A program made the position numbers and the translations under genes. Positions 42,856-52,814 of a stretch of DNA of 64,000 nt are shown piece by piece (the stretch's first letter is position 1; every line of letters begins with the position of its first letter). The notes beneath the pieces were generated by a model, which did no database searches, was not told the origin of the DNA, and saw only the letters and a list, made by a program, of their open reading frames with translations. Where the stretch lies: NCBI GenBank assembly GCA_018673255.1, contig JABHDC010000253.1, positions 248,001 through 312,000 of the forward strand. Reading direction: 5' to 3'. This stretch comes from Gemmatimonadota bacterium. Its GTDB lineage: Bacteria > Latescibacterota > UBA2968 > UBA8231.

Positions 42856-44451
42856 TCAGGGAGTCGAGGTGGCGGAGAGCAGGCTGTAGCGGGTCCATCG
42901 TCGTTCGCCATGTTTCGCCAGCACACCGTCGGTGTTCAGTTTCTTCAGCAGATACGAGGCACGTTGCAAATCCACGGACAACAGATTCCGGCACTCCGTG
43001 TTGCTGATGCTGCCGTTCTCCCTCAAATAAGCCACGATTCGCTCTTCCGGAAGCTGGGGCCCTCCTTCGACCTTGGCTGGGCCGCCCGACAACCCTCTTT
43101 CGTTCGCTTGCATTTCGCCGCCGCTGAACTCGATGAAGCGCAGATGCTCTGACCGAATCAGGGCGCCCTGGCTCTTGATCAGTGCGTACTCCATCAGGTT
43201 CTTCAACTCCCGCACGTTTCCCGGGAACTCGTGATCCTCCAGAAGGCTCAGTGCTTCGCGGCTCATGCCGGGGGATTCGCCGCCCATCTCCTTTGAGAAC
43301 TCCTGCAGAAAGTGGTCGACCAGCATGGCGATGTCCTCGCGTCGATCGCGCAGCGGGGGCAGGGTCACCGAGAAGCCTGCCAGCCGGAAATAGAGATCCT
43401 CCCGGAAACGATCCTGAAGGATCAGGGCGGTCAGGTCACGATGGGTCGCCGACACGATCCGCACGTCCACAGCTTTCTCCTGAGTTCCACCCACTGGCAT
43501 GACGCTAGCCGTCTCGAGGGTGCGCAGAAGCTTGGCTTGTAATTCAAGGGGCAGGTCACCAACCTCGTCGAGGAACAGAGTGCCACCGTCGGCTTGCTCG
43601 AAATATCCCTTGTGCGCGTCGTGTGCACCGGTGAAGGAGCCACGCATATGGCCAAAGAAACTCGACTCGGCCAGATTGCTCGGGATGGCTGCGCAGTTGA
43701 CGGCGACGAAGGGGCCCTTCGTGCGCGAGCCGCCAAAGTGGATGGCGCGGGCGATCCCCTCCTTGCCCGTACCACTCTCGCCGGCGACCAGCACCGACAC
43801 AGCGTGTGATTGTCGCAACAACTCGATCTCTTCCAGCACCTCCTGTACGGCAGGGCTGCGGCCGATGAATCCGGCCACGCCGTGCCGCTCGACCTCCAAC
43901 TGAGTCAAGTGCGACAGCCGGTCGGCCAGTTCGTCGCGTTCGTTGGTCAGCCGCTCCCGCCGCTCCATCTCCTCCTCGAGGTCGCGATTCTTCTGCGACA
44001 GCTGTTGCGCCTGCTCCTCGAGCTGCTTGCTCTTGGTCACGAGCTCCCGCAGCAACTGCACGCGCTCCAACTGCGTTCGTACGCGCGCCATGACCTCTTC
44101 CTTGCGGAAGGGCTTGATTACATAATCGACGCCACCGCTCTCCAGGCCTTCGACGACGTTGTCGACATCGCCGCGAGCGGTGAGAAAGATGACGGGGATC
44201 GACCTGGTCTGCTCATCCTGCTGCAACCGCCGGCAGACTTCGAACCCGTCCATGCCGGGCATCGTCACGTCGAGCAAGATCAGTTCCGGTGCGAAGCGGG
44301 CTGCCAGATCGAGCGCAGTCTGCCCTGCATCGGCGAACATGACCTGGTAGCCGGATGTCTCCAGGGCCAGACACAGGACCTCCAGGTTCGCCGGCGTGTC
44401 ATCCACGACCAGGATTCGAGACCCTCGAACATCGAGTTCGGTGTCAGCCAT
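42856..44451 (-). CDS. Sigma-54-type response regulator (REC-AAA+) with winged-helix C-terminus
   Basis: A 531-residue regulator. Residues about 12-128 are a receiver domain ([14 protein letters not shown]; Asp acceptor in [15 protein letters not shown]; Lys in DYVIKPF). A long coiled coil (about 130-195) leads to an AAA+ domain: Walker [16 protein letters not shown], sigma-54 contact loop GSFTGAHDA (GAFTGA with Ala to Ser), Walker [12 protein letters not shown], and [12 protein letters not shown]. In place of a Fis-type helix-turn-helix, the C-terminus ([19 protein letters not shown] and after) resembles a winged helix. Its start overlaps the sensor kinase gene by eight bases. Confidence 0.9.
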   Translation of the reverse strand: MADTELDVRGSRILVVDDTPANLEVLCLALETSGYQVMFADAGQTALDLAARFAPELILLDVTMPGMDGFEVCRRLQQDEQTRSIPVIFLTARGDVDNVVEGLESGGVDYVIKPFRKEEVMARVRTQLERVQLLRELVTKSKQLEEQAQQLSQKNRDLEEEMERRERLTNERDELADRLSHLTQLEVERHGVAGFIGRSPAVQEVLEEIELLRQSHAVSVLVAGESGTGKEGIARAIHFGGSRTKGPFVAVNCAAIPSNLAESSFFGHMRGSFTGAHDAHKGYFEQADGGTLFLDEVGDLPLELQAKLLRTLETASVMPVGGTQEKAVDVRIVSATHRDLTALILQDRFREDLYFRLAGFSVTLPPLRDRREDIAMLVDHFLQEFSKEMGGESPGMSREALSLLEDHEFPGNVRELKNLMEYALIKSQGALIRSEHLRFIEFSGGEMQANERGLSGGPAKVEGGPQLPEERIVAYLRENGSISNTECRNLLSVDLQRASYLLKKLNTDGVLAKHGERRWTRYSLLSATSTP

Positions 44452-47400
44452 CCTCAGTTTTCTCCAGCGCGTCGAACAAGGGCGCCATGTCGAATCGTCT
44501 TACCGCCACCATCAGAGAGTCGGAAAGCCGTGACTCACGTTCGCCCAGGTTCCGCATCTCGGCCAGGCAGCGTTTCACCTCGGTGACATTCTGCATCTGC
44601 GCCGCCTCTTGCAATCGATCGCGCAGGTCGGCGGGCAGCACCACGATTCCTGGATCTGCCAGAGCGTCAGGTTCGAGCGTCGCCTTTCGCTCCGTCTGTG
44701 GAAGTGGGATCTGGAACGAAATACACGCACCCTGGCCCAGAGCAGAGACCACGTCGAGGCGTCCTCCCATCAATATCACATGTCGCTGGGCGATGGCCAG
44801 TCCGAGCCCGGTTCCGCCGCTGAGGAGACCGCTGGGTCCTTGCTGGAAAGGCTGAAACATATCCTCCTGAAACTCCAGTGCGATGCCTGGACCGCTGTCA
44901 CTCACCTCGAACCGACAATCGCCCGCCAGTGTCGATACGAGCAGCACGACTTCCCCTTCGTCTGTGAACTTCACGGCATTGCCCAGCAGATTGACAAGCA
45001 CCTGGCGCAGCTTCGTCTCGTCGCCAACGACGGCGCTCATCTCACCTTCGCACTCAATCCGCAGACTCAGATCTTTCTGTCGACATCTCGCCTCGAAGAG
45101 GTCCCTCAGATTATCGATCATCGACGCCAGGTCGAAGTCGTCGTTCTGCAGCTCCATGCGTCCCGCTTCGGACTTCGATAGATCGAGGATGTCGTCTATC
45201 AGGGACAGCAGGATTGTGCCATTCTCTCGTATAGAGGTCACACTTCGTTGTCGCTGGGCCCCGTCGAGTTCGGTCTCGTCTTCCAGCACCTGAGCGTGCC
45301 CCATGATTGCATTCATCGGCGTGCGGATCTCATGTGACATGTTGGCCAAGAAGGCGCTCTTCGCCTCGTTGGCCACATCCGCAGCTTTTCGAGCGCGTTC
45401 TGACTCGGCGAGACGGTCAAGTTCCCGCCGACGCGCTCGGCGATGGGTCACGAGGCGAGCAGCAGCTCCAACGAGCAGGAACCCGGCCAGAATGAAGCCT
45501 CCCGTTCGTATGCGACCGGTCCAGATGCGCACCTCGCGAGCTGCGAGCACGTCATGGTAAGCGGCCTCGATCTCCCGGCCCTCCATCGCCCGAGGCTCGA
45601 ATGTCACCTCATCGAGGCGTCCGTACAGAGAGGATTCTACCGGCGCTCCCCCCAGAACCAGGATGTTGGAGTTTCCGAGCCGGATCGTATCGAGCGAGGT
45701 CGTGTCGGCGTCGACCTCCCCATTCACGTAGAGAACGACAGCTGTGCCCTTTCTTACGAGAGCAACCTGATGCCACGATCCGATATCGAGAGCTGTCGCG
45801 CCCTGAAATCGCAGACTGTCCTGCGGTCCACTCAGAGCTGCGACCACCCGACCTTCCGGACCGATGGCCAGTTCTAAGGCAGGCACGCCGAAGATATCTC
45901 TCTTGGCGATGATCGTCCTGAGGCTGGTCTGCACAGCGTCGAGCCAAAGCCATGTGTGGAACGTGAAATCCTGTCCCCCAAAGTTGCCGATGCGGGGATC
46001 TATTTCGACTCGACTCAGCTCACCATCAAAACTGAAAGCCTGGCCATCGATCCCAGGTGCGTAACTGGCCCCGTTGGTGAGCGAGCCGTCGTGGCCGCTG
46101 TTCGTGGCATCCCGTGCGTTACCGTCCGCGGGCCAACGAGCCCGTGCCTGTTCGCTGTAGAGGCGCTCGATCTCGTGCTTTGGCAATGCCGAGTCGTAGA
46201 GACACACTTCATCGATTCGCCCCGTGAACTGCCACGTTACCTGGTCGGGTCCGCCCAGGAATGCGCCGATGGCGAGATCGGCCCGGCTTTGCGTCAGATA
46301 GACATCGGCGTCCAGGCGCCGCCCAACCAGGACACCGTTCACGTAGATGCGCCGCTCGCCCGTGCCGGCGTCCCAGACGCCGGCTACCATGGACCATGCA
46401 TCTGTGGCGATCGCTTGAGGGCGCGACGCGAACCCGTGAAACGCAGCATCAAGCTGTCGACCGTCGTCGGAGACCAGCAGACTCAACCGCATTCCCGAGA
46501 TCACCTGCATCAGGTAGGCCCGCTGATTTGTCCACTCCTCCTGGTCACCCCACACACCAACGATGCCCATTTCGGTATCGGCCGTCGGATAGATCCAGGC
46601 TGTCGTCGTGAAGCTGCCCGCGGGGACCAGTTCTGGCGCCCACGGTACGCGAACCGTCCCGCTACTCTCAGTGGCGGATTCACCGGCGAACTCGAAGGCC
46701 TGCCCAATGACTCCGGGTCCAAAAGCCACCTCACCCTGGATCTGACCGTGATGGTCACCGACAGCATCACGGGCGTCGCCATCGCCGGACCAGTGGGCAA
46801 TGAGGGGAGAGGACCGCGGGCTCAGATCCAGCTCCTGAAGCTGTCCGGATCTCAGCAGGATGCGCTGCGATGGAATGGACGTCAGATGGCTGAGAATCTG
46901 TATTTCAAACAGGCCTGTGTCGGGGGCCGCCAGGGACAACCGACCGACGGTACCCGTGCTGTACTCAAACAGGCGACCTGTGGGGCTGCGAAGACGGACG
47001 CCTGCACCGTGAACCGGAGCCCCACGGGCATCACGTACGGTGGCGCGAAGAATGGCGGGTCGGTGTTGATCGTTGATGCCAGGGAAGAGAGTCGTTTCTG
47101 TTCGCGCTCCGTTGAGGAGGCGACCGTCGAATCCACTCCGGGTGCCATCTCTCACGTCGCCGTCGTCGAAATCCCACATCGCCACCAGCCCAGGTTCATC
47201 GCCCGTGAGGCGTCGTCCCATGTCAACCCGGATCTGCTCGCCGGTACGGGCAACAGACCAGAGTCGCACCTCATCGAGGGCGCCCTCGAATGGGTCATTG
47301 CTCTCCCATGAAGAGCGCCCCAGATACGCGTGTGTCCCTATTCCCAGGTCGGCGAAACTTCCCGCAAAAGGATCCTGTCCCACGAGCACGCCATTGTAGT

Positions 47401-47827
47401 ACAATCGCATGCCCCCACGGCCCGAGACGGCTGCCATGTGTTGCCACAATCCGGCTTCACGGGGGACCACGATATTGACGACGTCAGGGTTTGCCTCGTC
47501 GCCGGAGTAGATGAAGAACTGCAGGACGGTGGAACTGCCGAAGTTATTGAGCCCCAGGGCCTGCCAGGGCTCGTCTGTGCCGTAGGCAAACCATTGGGTG
47601 AACTGATGCCAATCATCCCAGCGCACCCACGCTTCGAGGGTGGCTTCTTCGAGCGTGTCGAAGGCGGCAACGGGTAGCTCTACGTAGGCACCCTCACCAT
47701 CGAGTTCGAGGACGCGGTTCTCGAGCTTGGGGCCAGGAGATTCCTGCGCCCATGTCCCCGAGCTTGCAGACACAAGTAGCATCCCACCCAGCCATAGCCG
47801 GGCTGTTTTTATCCGCAGTTTGTTCAT
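44444..47827 (-). CDS. LamG-domain sensor histidine kinase
   Basis: A 1127-residue membrane protein. A signal peptide ([19 protein letters not shown]) is followed by three LamG/concanavalin-like domains, each with [12 protein letters not shown] or [17 protein letters not shown] starts and a VxLYVNGxxxG strand. A carboxypeptidase-regulatory-like segment ([18 protein letters not shown]) lies between the first and second. A membrane helix ([15 protein letters not shown]) near 790 precedes the kinase: His[20 protein letters not shown]-box [10 protein letters not shown]1 DSGPGIA, and G2 [10 protein letters not shown]. The periplasmic LamG part likely senses glycans. It is paired with the overlapping response-regulator gene. 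Confidence 0.9.
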   Translation of the reverse strand: MNKLRIKTARLWLGGMLLVSASSGTWAQESPGPKLENRVLELDGEGAYVELPVAAFDTLEEATLEAWVRWDDWHQFTQWFAYGTDEPWQALGLNNFGSSTVLQFFIYSGDEANPDVVNIVVPREAGLWQHMAAVSGRGGMRLYYNGVLVGQDPFAGSFADLGIGTHAYLGRSSWESNDPFEGALDEVRLWSVARTGEQIRVDMGRRLTGDEPGLVAMWDFDDGDVRDGTRSGFDGRLLNGARTETTLFPGINDQHRPAILRATVRDARGAPVHGAGVRLRSPTGRLFEYSTGTVGRLSLAAPDTGLFEIQILSHLTSIPSQRILLRSGQLQELDLSPRSSPLIAHWSGDGDARDAVGDHHGQIQGEVAFGPGVIGQAFEFAGESATESSGTVRVPWAPELVPAGSFTTTAWIYPTADTEMGIVGVWGDQEEWTNQRAYLMQVISGMRLSLLVSDDGRQLDAAFHGFASRPQAIATDAWSMVAGVWDAGTGERRIYVNGVLVGRRLDADVYLTQSRADLAIGAFLGGPDQVTWQFTGRIDEVCLYDSALPKHEIERLYSEQARARWPADGNARDATNSGHDGSLTNGASYAPGIDGQAFSFDGELSRVEIDPRIGNFGGQDFTFHTWLWLDAVQTSLRTIIAKRDIFGVPALELAIGPEGRVVAALSGPQDSLRFQGATALDIGSWHQVALVRKGTAVVLYVNGEVDADTTSLDTIRLGNSNILVLGGAPVESSLYGRLDEVTFEPRAMEGREIEAAYHDVLAAREVRIWTGRIRTGGFILAGFLLVGAAARLVTHRRARRRELDRLAESERARKAADVANEAKSAFLANMSHEIRTPMNAIMGHAQVLEDETELDGAQRQRSVTSIRENGTILLSLIDDILDLSKSEAGRMELQNDDFDLASMIDNLRDLFEARCRQKDLSLRIECEGEMSAVVGDETKLRQVLVNLLGNAVKFTDEGEVVLLVSTLAGDCRFEVSDSGPGIALEFQEDMFQPFQQGPSGLLSGGTGLGLAIAQRHVILMGGRLDVVSALGQGACISFQIPLPQTERKATLEPDALADPGIVVLPADLRDRLQEAAQMQNVTEVKRCLAEMRNLGERESRLSDSLMVAVRRFDMAPLFDALEKTEDG

Positions 47828-47964
47828 AGCTCTGGTGTGTGTTGACGGCGTTGCAGTAGATGACAAGCCAGGCCAGGTGCACTTCCATTAATTGTGTATC
47901 GCACGAACGTGTTTTCACTTGTCGGGCTTGGAGCACTCATCAATGCTATGTCAGCAGATCAGGA

Positions 47965-48007
47965 TGGCCTGACCGGTCAGGTTTCCCAGGCGGATCGTGG
48001 CAGATCG
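47965..48007. repeat. 43-bp near-identical repeat, copy 2 (DinB 3' end)
   Basis: One mismatch with copy 1 at 42327-42369. It spans the 3' end of the intact DinB gene and the CCTGACCGGTCAGG palindrome immediately after the stop. Confidence 0.85.
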
Positions 48008-48483
48008 CGCCGCCGCAATTCAGCGTTCAGTTGACCCGAATGATCCTGAGAGTGGCGGATGACGTAGATCATCCGCGACAGGAGATTTGGCCCCGTCCAT
48101 GGGAAGGCCTCCTGAGGAGACAGGATCTCTTCGTCGCTCAGGCCATCGAGCCAGGCTCGTGTCAGGTCGCCCACGTGTTCCAGATAGGCCAGGCACTGGG
48201 TCTGATCGGGCAGTTCATCGGCAGCTGTGCCCTCCCAGTCCAGACTCCGACCAAAGAACTCGTCCGTCAGGCCATTCCAGGACTCGGCTTGCTCGTGGCG
48301 GCAATACCCGTGAACCGTGTTGATCACGTGCAAGGCGTGTCGCGCCGGGATCAGGTAATCGATGTCACCCGTGCGCCAGTGGTCGGGTGGAATCTGCTCG
48401 ATCGCCTTGCGCCACTGTTTCCACGTGGCACCCAGCTGTCGATGGATGCCGTCGCCCAGAGCGCTGTGTTGTGGGTCGCTCAC
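47977..48483 (-). CDS. DinB family protein
   Basis: A 168-residue four-helix-bundle protein. Landmarks are LGATWKQWRKAIEQIPPDHW, ALHVINTVHGYCRHEQAE with a metal-ligand-type His, and VIRHSQDHSGQLNAELRR, in which the HSQDHxGQL pattern is the DinB/YfiT C-terminal metal motif. Members include thiol transferases and proteins of unknown role. A GTG start at 48483 that overlaps the stop of the upstream enolase-type gene by four bases (GTGA) is preferred over the ATG at 48504. A scrap of a paralogue lies at 42339-42386. Confidence 0.82.
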   Translation of the reverse strand: MSDPQHSALGDGIHRQLGATWKQWRKAIEQIPPDHWRTGDIDYLIPARHALHVINTVHGYCRHEQAESWNGLTDEFFGRSLDWEGTAADELPDQTQCLAYLEHVGDLTRAWLDGLSDEEILSPQEAFPWTGPNLLSRMIYVIRHSQDHSGQLNAELRRRDLPRSAWET

Positions 48484-49682
48484 GTTCCCCAAGGGATCAG
48501 CCATTCGGCCGGCAGATCGATGCCAAAGCCGGGTCCGGGGGGCAGGCCGATCCGGCCATCCTTTGGAATCGGTGTTCCCGGCGTGGCCCGGTAGGCCTTT
48601 CGACCAGACGCCGACGCAGAGGCGAGGTTGCATTCTTCGAGGGGCACACCCGGATCAGAGAACTGGATGTATTCGATGAGGTGCACATTCGGGGCGGCGA
48701 AACTCCAGTGCTGACCATACAGCTCGTTGGCCCCCGTATGGAGGCACATGGGGATACCGGCCGCGTCGGCTGCATGAGACAGTTTGAGTGCTTCGGTGAA
48801 TCCGCCGATCCACTTGAGGTCGGCCTGGATCAGGTCGACGAGGCGTTCGTTGGCAGCGTGGATGCCGGGATGTTTCGTGGACCAGTGTTCCCCGGTGGCC
48901 ATCGTCTGCCACGGGACGCGCTGCCGCAGCGCTCGGTAGCCTTCGATGTTCCAGTAGGGCAGCATCTCTTCCATCCAGGCCATGCGGAAGGGTTTGAGGG
49001 CTTCACACATGCGCGCCGCATAGTCGACGTCGTAGGCCATCCAGCAATCGAGCATGAGATCGGCATCGGGGCCGATCGCCTCGCGCGTCTTGGCGATCAG
49101 TTCGACTGTATTCTCGATCCCGGCCTGGCCGTCATAGACGGAGTTCGGCCGGGCAAGCTTGAATTTCTGGAAACCGAGTTCTTGGCCCCAGTCGACATCG
49201 TTGCCCGTGAGATAACAGGGAAGGGACTGTCGCTGCGGGCCACCGGCCAGTCGATAGACCGGCTGCCCCACGGTCTTCCCCCACAGATCCCACAGGGCCA
49301 GGTCGACCCCGGCCACGGCGCGTGCTGCCAGGCCTTCCATGCCAAAGGACAGGCACGAGTGCCACATGCGGTCGTTGCAGGCATCGATGGCACCCACCTC
49401 CTGACCGATGACGGCGGGTGCGAGAGTCTGCTCGATGATGATGGCTGCCGTCTCGCCCGTGTCGGTGCTGCCCAGGCCATAGGTGCCATCGCTGGCCGTC
49501 GCCTTGACCCAGATCATGCCACCCGGTTCGCGCCGATTCACAGGGCTGTCGAAGCGATCGAAGGGGGTCGCCTGCCTGAAGGTGTGGTGCCAGCCCGCGC
49601 GCCAGGGCGTCGTGCCCTCGTGCTCTGGTGGGGGTGGCTCGAGTCGGAAAAGTTCGATGCGGTCGATCGTAGGAGTTGTCAT
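48480..49682 (-). CDS. Enolase-superfamily sugar-acid dehydratase (L-rhamnonate dehydratase-like)
   Basis: A 400-residue mandelate-racemase-type barrel. The second-strand KxK base appears in GFQKFKLARP, metal ligands in LMLDCWMAYD (Asp), AWMEEMLP (Glu) and MATGEHW (Glu), and a catalytic His in MCLHTGANELYG. The arrangement and the long N-terminal cap resemble L-rhamnonate dehydratase, which produces 2-keto-3-deoxy-L-rhamnonate. Closely related sugar acids are possible. The ATG at 49682 is used. It is coupled with the DinB gene downstream. Confidence 0.83.
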   Translation of the reverse strand: MTTPTIDRIELFRLEPPPPEHEGTTPWRAGWHHTFRQATPFDRFDSPVNRREPGGMIWVKATASDGTYGLGSTDTGETAAIIIEQTLAPAVIGQEVGAIDACNDRMWHSCLSFGMEGLAARAVAGVDLALWDLWGKTVGQPVYRLAGGPQRQSLPCYLTGNDVDWGQELGFQKFKLARPNSVYDGQAGIENTVELIAKTREAIGPDADLMLDCWMAYDVDYAARMCEALKPFRMAWMEEMLPYWNIEGYRALRQRVPWQTMATGEHWSTKHPGIHAANERLVDLIQADLKWIGGFTEALKLSHAADAAGIPMCLHTGANELYGQHWSFAAPNVHLIEYIQFSDPGVPLEECNLASASASGRKAYRATPGTPIPKDGRIGLPPGPGFGIDLPAEWLIPWGT

Positions 49683-49878
49683 ACGGTGTATTCTCGCCGA
49701 CTCCGGGCTGTGAATCAACAGGCCGCCTGTTTGTCCGTATCGAGAGTGTCGGTAGACTGGTGGGAGGATTGGCGGTTGAGGCCGAGGCTGATGGCGGGTT
49801 GGCCCGTCTGGTCAGCATCGCGGGCACGCATAGATTCAAGCGTATGTGTGATACGACATCATCGACGCCCCAACGGCC

Positions 49879-51279
49879 ATGTTAGATACCAGAGAAGATG
49901 TCCTGCGGCTCCTTGGGCGACTCGAGTTCTCTTCGAGTCGGGCCGCGATCAAGGTGGGTGTCAGCATTCTGGTCGCCGGGGCCGTCGCCCTGATTCCCGG
50001 CTACGAGGCGTTGTCGACACAGGGCCACTGGGCGCTCTTCATCCTCATTCTGGCCGCCTTGCTGTGGACGACGGAAGCGATGCCGGCATTCGCTGTCAGC
50101 CTGCTGGTGATGGGCCTGGCGATCGTCCTGATCGGCCATCCGGGTCGCGGGGCTGATCCGAAGGCCTGGGTGATGTTTGTGAGGCCCTGGTCCAGTCCAC
50201 TGTTGTGGCTGTTCCTTGGCGGGTTGGTCATGGCCGAGGCGGCAACACGCACGGGACTGGACCGCTGGATGGCGGCCGGTGTGCTCGGTCGCCTGGGGCG
50301 ACGTCCGGCGCCACTGCTGGCTGGCGTGCTGGCGGTGACTTTCATCCTGTCCATGTTCATGTCGAATACGGCCACGACGGCGATGATGCTGGCTGTGATG
50401 GCACCCATCATCCACAGCCTCCCTCGCGAGGAGGGATTCGCTCACTGCCTGGTGCTGGGCATACCGGTGGCTGCGAATCTCGGCGGCATGGGCACACTGA
50501 TCGGCACGCCGCCCAATGCGATTGCTGCCAGTGCGTTGCACGCCACACCCATCGGCTTCGGGCAATGGATGCTGGCCGGTGTCCCACCGGCGATCCTGCT
50601 GGTGTTGGCCAGTTGGTTCTTCCTGCGGCGTCGGTATCCCTGGGGTGTGACAGAAGTCGACATCTCCGCGATTCAAGAGGTGCCGGGGGGAACGCATGCA
50701 CCCCTGTGGCAGAAGCTCGTGGTGATGGCCGTGTTCACGATGACGATCTGTCTGTGGCTCACGACGTCTCTGCACGGGATCCCCTCGCCGGTGATTTCCT
50801 TTCTGCCCATCACCATCTTCGCTGTGACCGGCGTGATCGGTGCCGACCAGATTCGGCGCTTGCAGTGGGATGTGCTGCTGCTGATGGCCGGTGGCATGTC
50901 GTTGGGCATCGCCGTGTCGGAGACGGGACTTGCGGCGTGGCTCGTGGCGCTGTTACCGACAGAGCAATGGGGTATCCTGCCCATCATCATCGCCTTTGTC
51001 GTGGTCGCCGTGGTCATGTCGAACTTCATGAGCAACACGGCGGCAGCCAATGTCCTGGTCCCTCTCGCCATGGCCCTGAACACGGGCCAGGATGCAGCCA
51101 CGGTCGTGCCCATCGCCCTGGGCGCCTCGGCGGCCATGTGCCTGCCGATCTCGACACCACCCAATGCGCTCGCCTACGCCACGCGGCGCGTGAAGGGCAC
51201 CGACTTCGTCCCCATCGGCATCTTCGTGGGGCTGCTGGCACCGATCGTCACCGTCGTCTGGACCTGGTTCATCCTGTGA
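49879..51279 (+). CDS. DASS/SLC13-family sodium:anion symporter
   Basis: A 466-residue membrane protein with about 11-12 helices. Two SNT signatures of the divalent-anion:Na+ symporters are present: MFMSNTATTAMMLAVMAPI near residue 160 and FMSNTAAANVLVPLA near residue 380, as are IGTPPNAIAAS and STPPNALAYA at the substrate site. It would import dicarboxylates or sulfate with sodium. It is followed by two sulfatases, so sulfate or carboxylated sugars are plausible cargo. No obvious ribosome-binding site precedes the ATG at 49879, so a slightly later start is possible. Confidence 0.88.
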   Translation: MLDTREDVLRLLGRLEFSSSRAAIKVGVSILVAGAVALIPGYEALSTQGHWALFILILAALLWTTEAMPAFAVSLLVMGLAIVLIGHPGRGADPKAWVMFVRPWSSPLLWLFLGGLVMAEAATRTGLDRWMAAGVLGRLGRRPAPLLAGVLAVTFILSMFMSNTATTAMMLAVMAPIIHSLPREEGFAHCLVLGIPVAANLGGMGTLIGTPPNAIAASALHATPIGFGQWMLAGVPPAILLVLASWFFLRRRYPWGVTEVDISAIQEVPGGTHAPLWQKLVVMAVFTMTICLWLTTSLHGIPSPVISFLPITIFAVTGVIGADQIRRLQWDVLLLMAGGMSLGIAVSETGLAAWLVALLPTEQWGILPIIIAFVVVAVVMSNFMSNTAAANVLVPLAMALNTGQDAATVVPIALGASAAMCLPISTPPNALAYATRRVKGTDFVPIGIFVGLLAPIVTVVWTWFIL

Positions 51280-51286
51280 GGCCGGT

Positions 51287-52732
51287 ATGCGACCTGTGAA
51301 CATCCTGCTCATTGTCGCCGACGATATGGGCTACGGGGACTTCGGCACTTTCGGCGACGGAGGTCCTCGGACCCCTACCCTGGATGCGCTCGTCGACGAG
51401 GGTGTCTGTCTCACCCAGCACTATTCAGGATCACCCGTCTGCTCACCGGCACGAGCAGCACTGCTGACGGGTCGTTATCCCCATCGCACGGGGGCCATCA
51501 CACCCCAGGAGATGCTTGGACTCGACCGGATCGCGACTCGCGAGACGACACTCGGGGACGCCTTCCGACACGCTGGGTATGCAACGGGGCTGATCGGCAA
51601 GTGGCACAATGGTGCCCTGGATCCGCGCTTCCATCCAAATGCACGAGGCTTCGACGAATTCGTCGGATTCCGCGGTGGCTGGATGGACTACTGGGACTGG
51701 TGGATCGAGCGAAATGGCCAGATGGAGACCTCTGATGGTCGTTATCTGACCGATGTCTTCACCGATGCAGGGATTGATTTCCTGCGTCGACATGGCGGCG
51801 GTGGCAACCAACGACCCTTTCTGCTGAGCATGATGTACAATGCGCCGCACTCGCCGTTGCAGGCACCCGATGATGTCGTGCGGCCGTATCTGGATCGAAG
51901 GATTCGCCCGGGTGCAGCGATCACCTATGCCATGAATGAAGTCATGGATCGTGGCATTGCCCGAATGCTGGAAGAACTCGACCGACTCGGGATCCGCGAC
52001 GATACACTGGTCATGTTCACCAGTGACAATGGGCCGGCCATGGGGCTGCGCGCCGATCAGGTCCCCGACGGCGTGAGCACGGATGTGTCACGCGGCAATG
52101 CCGGCTGGCGTGGACAGAAGGGTTCGGTCTACGAGGGTGGGATTCGCGTGCCGATGATTCTCCGCTGGCCCGGTGGGCTGGAGGCGGGGCGCACGGTCGA
52201 TGACCTCGTGCATTTCACGGATTGGCTGCCGACGCTGCTGGGCGTGGCCGGTGCCGCCAATCCCGGTGAACTGCCCCTGGACGGGGGCGACGTCCTGCCG
52301 CTGCTTCGCGGTGAAAGACCACAGGAAGTGCCGCGGCGATTCTGGCAGTGGAACAGGTATTCACCGATGCTCACGGCGAATGCGGCCATGCGAGACGGCC
52401 CGTGGAAGCTCGTGCGACCGCAGTTGGAATCGCGACCGGCGACGGCTGCGGCAGAGGCGGCGATGGCGGCCTATGTCGATCGCGATATCGAATACAAGTA
52501 TCACCCCGAGCGTGTCACCGGATTGCTGCCAGCCGATGATCCGGAGCAGATCTTCGATCCGCCGCCTGCGGCTGAGCTCTACCACATCGAAGATGATCCG
52601 GAAGAGGCCCACGATCTGGCGCCAGGGGATCCGGATCGGGTGTCACGCATGTTGTCTGAACTGGAAACGTGGTTCGAGACCGTGGAGGTCGATCGAAGGC
52701 AGGTGGCCACGCAGAATCTGAGTGATGGATGA
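51287..52732 (+). CDS. Type I sulfatase
   Basis: A 481-residue sulfatase. VNILLIVADDMGYGDFG has the metal-binding DD, the formylglycine signature is SPVCSPARAALLTGRYPHR (C-x-P-x-R), and GLIGKWHNG supplies Lys/His of the pocket. LVMFTSDNGPAMG has the DN metal ligands. There is no signal peptide, so it is likely cytosolic. It starts seven bases after the symporter stop, supporting joint transcription and a role on imported sulfated substrate. Confidence 0.9.
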   Translation: MRPVNILLIVADDMGYGDFGTFGDGGPRTPTLDALVDEGVCLTQHYSGSPVCSPARAALLTGRYPHRTGAITPQEMLGLDRIATRETTLGDAFRHAGYATGLIGKWHNGALDPRFHPNARGFDEFVGFRGGWMDYWDWWIERNGQMETSDGRYLTDVFTDAGIDFLRRHGGGGNQRPFLLSMMYNAPHSPLQAPDDVVRPYLDRRIRPGAAITYAMNEVMDRGIARMLEELDRLGIRDDTLVMFTSDNGPAMGLRADQVPDGVSTDVSRGNAGWRGQKGSVYEGGIRVPMILRWPGGLEAGRTVDDLVHFTDWLPTLLGVAGAANPGELPLDGGDVLPLLRGERPQEVPRRFWQWNRYSPMLTANAAMRDGPWKLVRPQLESRPATAAAEAAMAAYVDRDIEYKYHPERVTGLLPADDPEQIFDPPPAAELYHIEDDPEEAHDLAPGDPDRVSRMLSELETWFETVEVDRRQVATQNLSDG

Positions 52733-52814
52733 CAACCACATGTCGCCTCGCCGTCGGTGATGCACCGGCTGGCGGGTTTTGGCGATAGCGACACGAAGAA
52801 GGCGCATTGGACAT

